Source: Eubacteriaceae bacterium (GTDB lineage Bacteria; Bacillota; Clostridia; Eubacteriales; Anaerofustaceae). Taken from it: a stretch of 64,000 nucleotides of DNA. This document shows positions 62,804-64,000 of this stretch, in pieces. The position numbers and the translations under genes were made by a program. The notes under the pieces are model-generated. The model had not been told where the DNA came from. It worked only from the letters and a program-made list of their open reading frames with translations, and did no database searches. Each line of letters opens with the position of its first letter. Within the stretch, counting starts at the first letter, position 1. The DNA lies in assembly GCA_009782515.1 (NCBI GenBank), contig WRIY01000007.1, positions 1 through 64,000 on the forward strand, in the 5' to 3' direction.

Positions 62804-63898
62804 GTGAAAATTGGTCTGGTTGGCTTGCCCAATGTTGGCAAAAGCACGCTTTTTAATGCACTTACATCAGCAGGGGCTTTGGCCAGCAATTATATGTTCA
62901 GCACAAAGGAAGCCAACATTGGCGTAGTGCAATTGCCCGATTACCGCCTCGACAAGCTTTGCGAGCTGTATGACACCAAAAGCAGGGTGAGTGCAAGCGT
63001 TGAGTTTGTTGACATAGCCGGGCTTGTTCGGAATTCAAGCAAAGGCGAAGGCCTTGGCAACCAGTTTTTGTCATATATCAGGAATGTAAATGCAATTCTT
63101 GAGGTTGTGCGCTGCTTTGGCGATGAGAATGTTATGCACGTTGACGGGGCCGTAGACCCTGTTCGCGATGCAAAGACAATCAAAGACGAGCTGGCGTTTT
63201 CTGATCTGGAGATATTGGAAAAGCGCATACATACCCTCAGCAAAACAGTCCAGGGTGCAGCCGCCGACGAAAAAGCGCATCTGGCAGCCCTTATAAAGGC
63301 AAGGGACAGCCTGTATGACGGAGTAAGCCTGTATGCTGCCGAATTCAGCGAGCAGGAGCTCGCAGTATTGGCGCCATACAACCTTTTGACATTCAAGCAG
63401 ATATTATACTGCGCAAACGTAGATGAAGAGCATGCTGCAGCCGGAAATGAGCACTCTGATGCCCTTAAGGCATATATAAGCGAGTTTGAGCCCAATAACG
63501 AGATGATAATTATATGCGCAAAGTATGAAGCAGAAATCTCGGACTTTGGCGAAGAGGACAAGCTGGAGCTGCTGGGCGGCATAGGCCTCTCTGAATCCGG
63601 CTTAAACAAAGTCATCCGCAAAAGCTTTGAGCTGCTCGGGCTGATAACTTTCTTTACCGCCGGCAAGAAGGAGTGCAGGGCATGGGAGATTCGAAATGGC
63701 ACAAGAGCCCAGCATGCAGCCGGGAAGATCCATTCTGATTTTGAGAAAAAGTTTATTAGGGCAGAAGTTACGAAATTTGATAAGCTCGTAGAAGCCGGCA
63801 ACGATGTACGGGCTAAGGAGCTGGCATTTACGAGAGTTGAAGGAAAAGAGTATGTAATCGAAGATGGCGACGTAGTATATTTCCGAGTTGGCGCCTAA
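62804..63898 (+). CDS. ychF: YchF, Obg-family ATPase
   Basis: 364 residues, standard length; GTG start with AAGGAAGG upstream. Walker A GLPNVGKS (7-14), DIAGLV as G3, and N-V-D-E in place of NKxD, the change that makes YchF prefer ATP over GTP. Then come a coiled-coil helical insert and a C-terminal TGS domain (AWEIRNGTRAQHAAGKIHSDF...). It binds ribosomes and affects stress responses and translation start. It stands alone behind its own promoter. Confidence 0.97.
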   Translation: MKIGLVGLPNVGKSTLFNALTSAGALASNYMFSTKEANIGVVQLPDYRLDKLCELYDTKSRVSASVEFVDIAGLVRNSSKGEGLGNQFLSYIRNVNAILEVVRCFGDENVMHVDGAVDPVRDAKTIKDELAFSDLEILEKRIHTLSKTVQGAAADEKAHLAALIKARDSLYDGVSLYAAEFSEQELAVLAPYNLLTFKQILYCANVDEEHAAAGNEHSDALKAYISEFEPNNEMIIICAKYEAEISDFGEEDKLELLGGIGLSESGLNKVIRKSFELLGLITFFTAGKKECRAWEIRNGTRAQHAAGKIHSDFEKKFIRAEVTKFDKLVEAGNDVRAKELAFTRVEGKEYVIEDGDVVYFRVGA

Positions 63899-64000
63899 AA
63901 CCATAGGCTGTGTGTCTGGCATTCGCATGGTTTATGCCGGAAATTCAAACAAGGCAAATGAATACAGTTTTATCTTGAATTAATACTGACAATACCAATC

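Noticed and set aside
62941-63801. A 286-codon minus-strand frame
   Set aside because: It lies wholly opposite ychF and has a Ser-rich shadow composition.
1-64000. CRISPR array
   Set aside because: No series of regularly spaced direct repeats was seen; the only notable direct repeat is the single pair flanking the tRNA-Ser island.

Overview
The window looks like chromosomal DNA of an anaerobic Bacillota species of class Clostridia, with mid-range GC judged by eye. Evidence: AGGAGG-type ribosome sites, TTGACA/TATAAT promoters with 17-nt spacers, a Firmicutes-type LexA box, a DacF-like carboxypeptidase, MutS2, a PrgI/TrsE-type conjugation cluster, and several clostridial-style families (DUF3786, DUF1703-like ATPase). 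Genus cannot be named from the sequence alone. No CRISPR array or rRNA was seen.

Layout. 1-7 kb: a repeat-built protein of unknown function cut by the left edge, tRNA-Arg(ACG), and a DNA-repair neighbourhood (dinB with a small partner gene, then a Cys-rich protein, then ku). dinB is split by a 2030-nt group II intron whose protein is degenerate; removing it restores the reading frame exactly. 7-16 kb: a compact type IV secretion/conjugation cluster (VirD4/TraG, Maff2-like, VirB6/TrbL, PrgI, VirB4, CHAP hydrolase, ArdC-like zincin relic) behind one strong promoter, without a visible relaxase or adjacent integrase. 16-27 kb: housekeeping genes (DUF3786, a seven-zinc-ribbon acidic protein, an isocitrate/isopropylmalate dehydrogenase, an M16C peptidase, a D-Ala-D-Ala carboxypeptidase, MutS2) and two tRNA-Ser genes. 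27.3-32.2 kb: a 4.85-kb island bounded by a 70-nt repeat of the tRNA-Ser(UGA) 3' end; it carries an ECF sigma factor, a membrane protein and a three-gene ABC transporter. 32-40 kb: a worn region with a permuted NlpC-like protein, a broken IS630 transposase, a TnpB tail, a PfpI protein, a 5'-nucleotidase-like enzyme and a DUF1703-type ATPase pseudogene.

40.1-54.4 kb is the most interesting block. First come a membrane FHA-like protein, an FtsW/RodA glycosyltransferase and a class B PBP. A kinase-like gene lies on the opposite strand. Then follow a PP2C phosphatase, a protein with one clear and one eroded kinase-like module, a vWA-like protein, an unrecognised protein, a small membrane protein, a zinc-ribbon GTPase and a 1047-residue protein resembling GTPase-associated protein 1 (GAP1). 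Tight overlaps suggest that the phosphatase-to-GAP1 genes are co-expressed. They read as a membrane-linked phospho-signalling/GTPase system, possibly a conflict system, beside a dedicated wall-synthesis pair.

54-64 kb: a GGDEF membrane protein, an almost gene-free kilobase, a Cys/His-rich membrane protein, an RlmD-type methyltransferase, an amidoligase-like protein with a leader hairpin, prfA, a large serine recombinase with a small partner gene whose start lies in a perfect inverted repeat, a helical protein, and ychF.
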